Below, piece after piece: positions 14,771 to 14,887 of a stretch of DNA of 14,887 bases. The stretch is from an uncultured Lachnospiraceae bacterium (GTDB taxonomy: Bacteria > Bacillota > Clostridia > Lachnospirales > Lachnospiraceae). Made by a program: the position numbers and the translations under genes. Below the pieces are notes generated by a model. It was not told where the DNA came from, ran no database searches, and worked only from the letters and a program-made list of their open reading frames with translations. How positions within the stretch are numbered: the stretch's first letter is position 1; every line of letters begins with the position of its first letter. The stretch covers positions 1 to 14,887 of the forward strand of contig CAJKWK010000063.1 of the NCBI GenBank assembly GCA_905203555.1, written 5' to 3'.

Positions 14771-14790
14771 GCCCTTAAAGGTAACAATCC
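14765..14790 (-). promoter_or_regulatory. RAT: ribonucleic antiterminator site for a BglG/SacY/LicT-family protein
   Basis: The 26-nt minus-strand site begins GGATTGTTAC and ends GGCAAAACC. From memory these are exactly the conserved flanks of the E. coli bgl and B. subtilis bglP RATs. The centre CCTTTAAGG can form a 3-bp upper stem with a 3-base loop. Canonical sites have 29-30 nt, so only the variable upper stem is shorter. When bound by its PRD-containing antiterminator, the RAT would block the terminator at 14690-14770 and let transcription reach the GH2 and GH84 genes. No antiterminator gene is in the window; it may lie beyond the right edge. Confidence 0.82.
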
Positions 14791-14887
14791 AATTTTTGCA
14801 ATATAATCTTTTTATAATTTTAACATTTCTGTAAAAAAAATCCTACTTTTTTCTTGTTTTTATATAAACTTCGTGATTTTCACTAAT
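14791..14887 (-). other. AT-rich region upstream of the RAT, promoter expected but not resolved
   Basis: This stretch holds no coding frame I can support. Because the RAT must lie inside the transcript, the promoter should be here or just beyond the edge. Candidate -10 hexamers on the minus strand are TTATAT (14801-14806) and TATAAA (14811-14816). A -35-like TTTACA (14830-14835) is present, but the spacers are 23 and 13 bp, so neither pair is convincing. Another TTTATA lies at 14863-14868, with its -35 at or past the edge. I saw no catabolite-repression (cre) site. Confidence 0.4.

Noticed and set aside
14588..14790. T-box or c-di-GMP riboswitch in the GH2 leader
   Set aside because: No T-box AGGGTGG-type element and no c-di-GMP riboswitch core is visible; the conserved flanks fit a RAT much better.
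14801..14835. TTTACA with TTATAT or TATAAA as the GH2 promoter
   Set aside because: The spacers are 23 and 13 bp, outside the workable range, so I did not call a specific promoter.

Overview
The window most likely comes from a low-G+C Gram-positive gut bacterium, probably a Lachnospiraceae member of the Ruminococcus/Mediterraneibacter/Blautia type. The reasons are AT-rich DNA, strong AAGGAGG ribosome binding sites, very large modular secreted glycosidases with FIVAR and F5/8 type C (CBM32-like) modules, and xxTGD cell-wall sorting tails. The genus is inferred from style and was not determined. Every gene I can support lies on the minus strand. I see no tRNA, rRNA, CRISPR array, insertion sequence or phage gene.

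Reading along the minus strand, transcription enters at the right edge. Bases 14588-14887 are a long regulatory leader. It holds a near-consensus ribonucleic antiterminator (RAT) target of the BglG/SacY/LicT protein family (14765-14790). The 3' part of the RAT overlaps the 5' arm of a downstream terminator (14690-14770). A second terminator-like hairpin follows (14666-14685), and then a good ribosome binding site. This leader precedes a 1761-residue surface GH2 beta-galactosidase (9302-14587). After 45 bp comes a 1804-residue surface GH84 beta-N-acetylglucosaminidase (3842-9256), which starts at TTG behind a perfect Shine-Dalgarno. A strong intrinsic terminator (3791-3821) closes this two-gene unit.

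Both enzymes have a signal peptide, carbohydrate-binding and Ig-like modules, and the same AVQTGD sorting motif before a C-terminal membrane anchor. Together they could remove terminal beta-galactose and then the exposed beta-GlcNAc from N-acetyllactosamine-type chains of mucins or other host glycans. The RAT suggests that sugar flux through a phosphotransferase system controls both genes by antitermination. The antiterminator protein and the transporter are not in the window.

Left of the terminator is an ordinary housekeeping cluster that starts at its own extended -10 promoter (3728-3756). It encodes a TraX-family membrane protein, acylphosphatase, pyrroline-5-carboxylate reductase (proC), thioredoxin reductase (trxB) and a class I SAM-dependent methyltransferase cut by the left edge. 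Gaps are 42-78 bp with no terminator seen, so these may form one operon.
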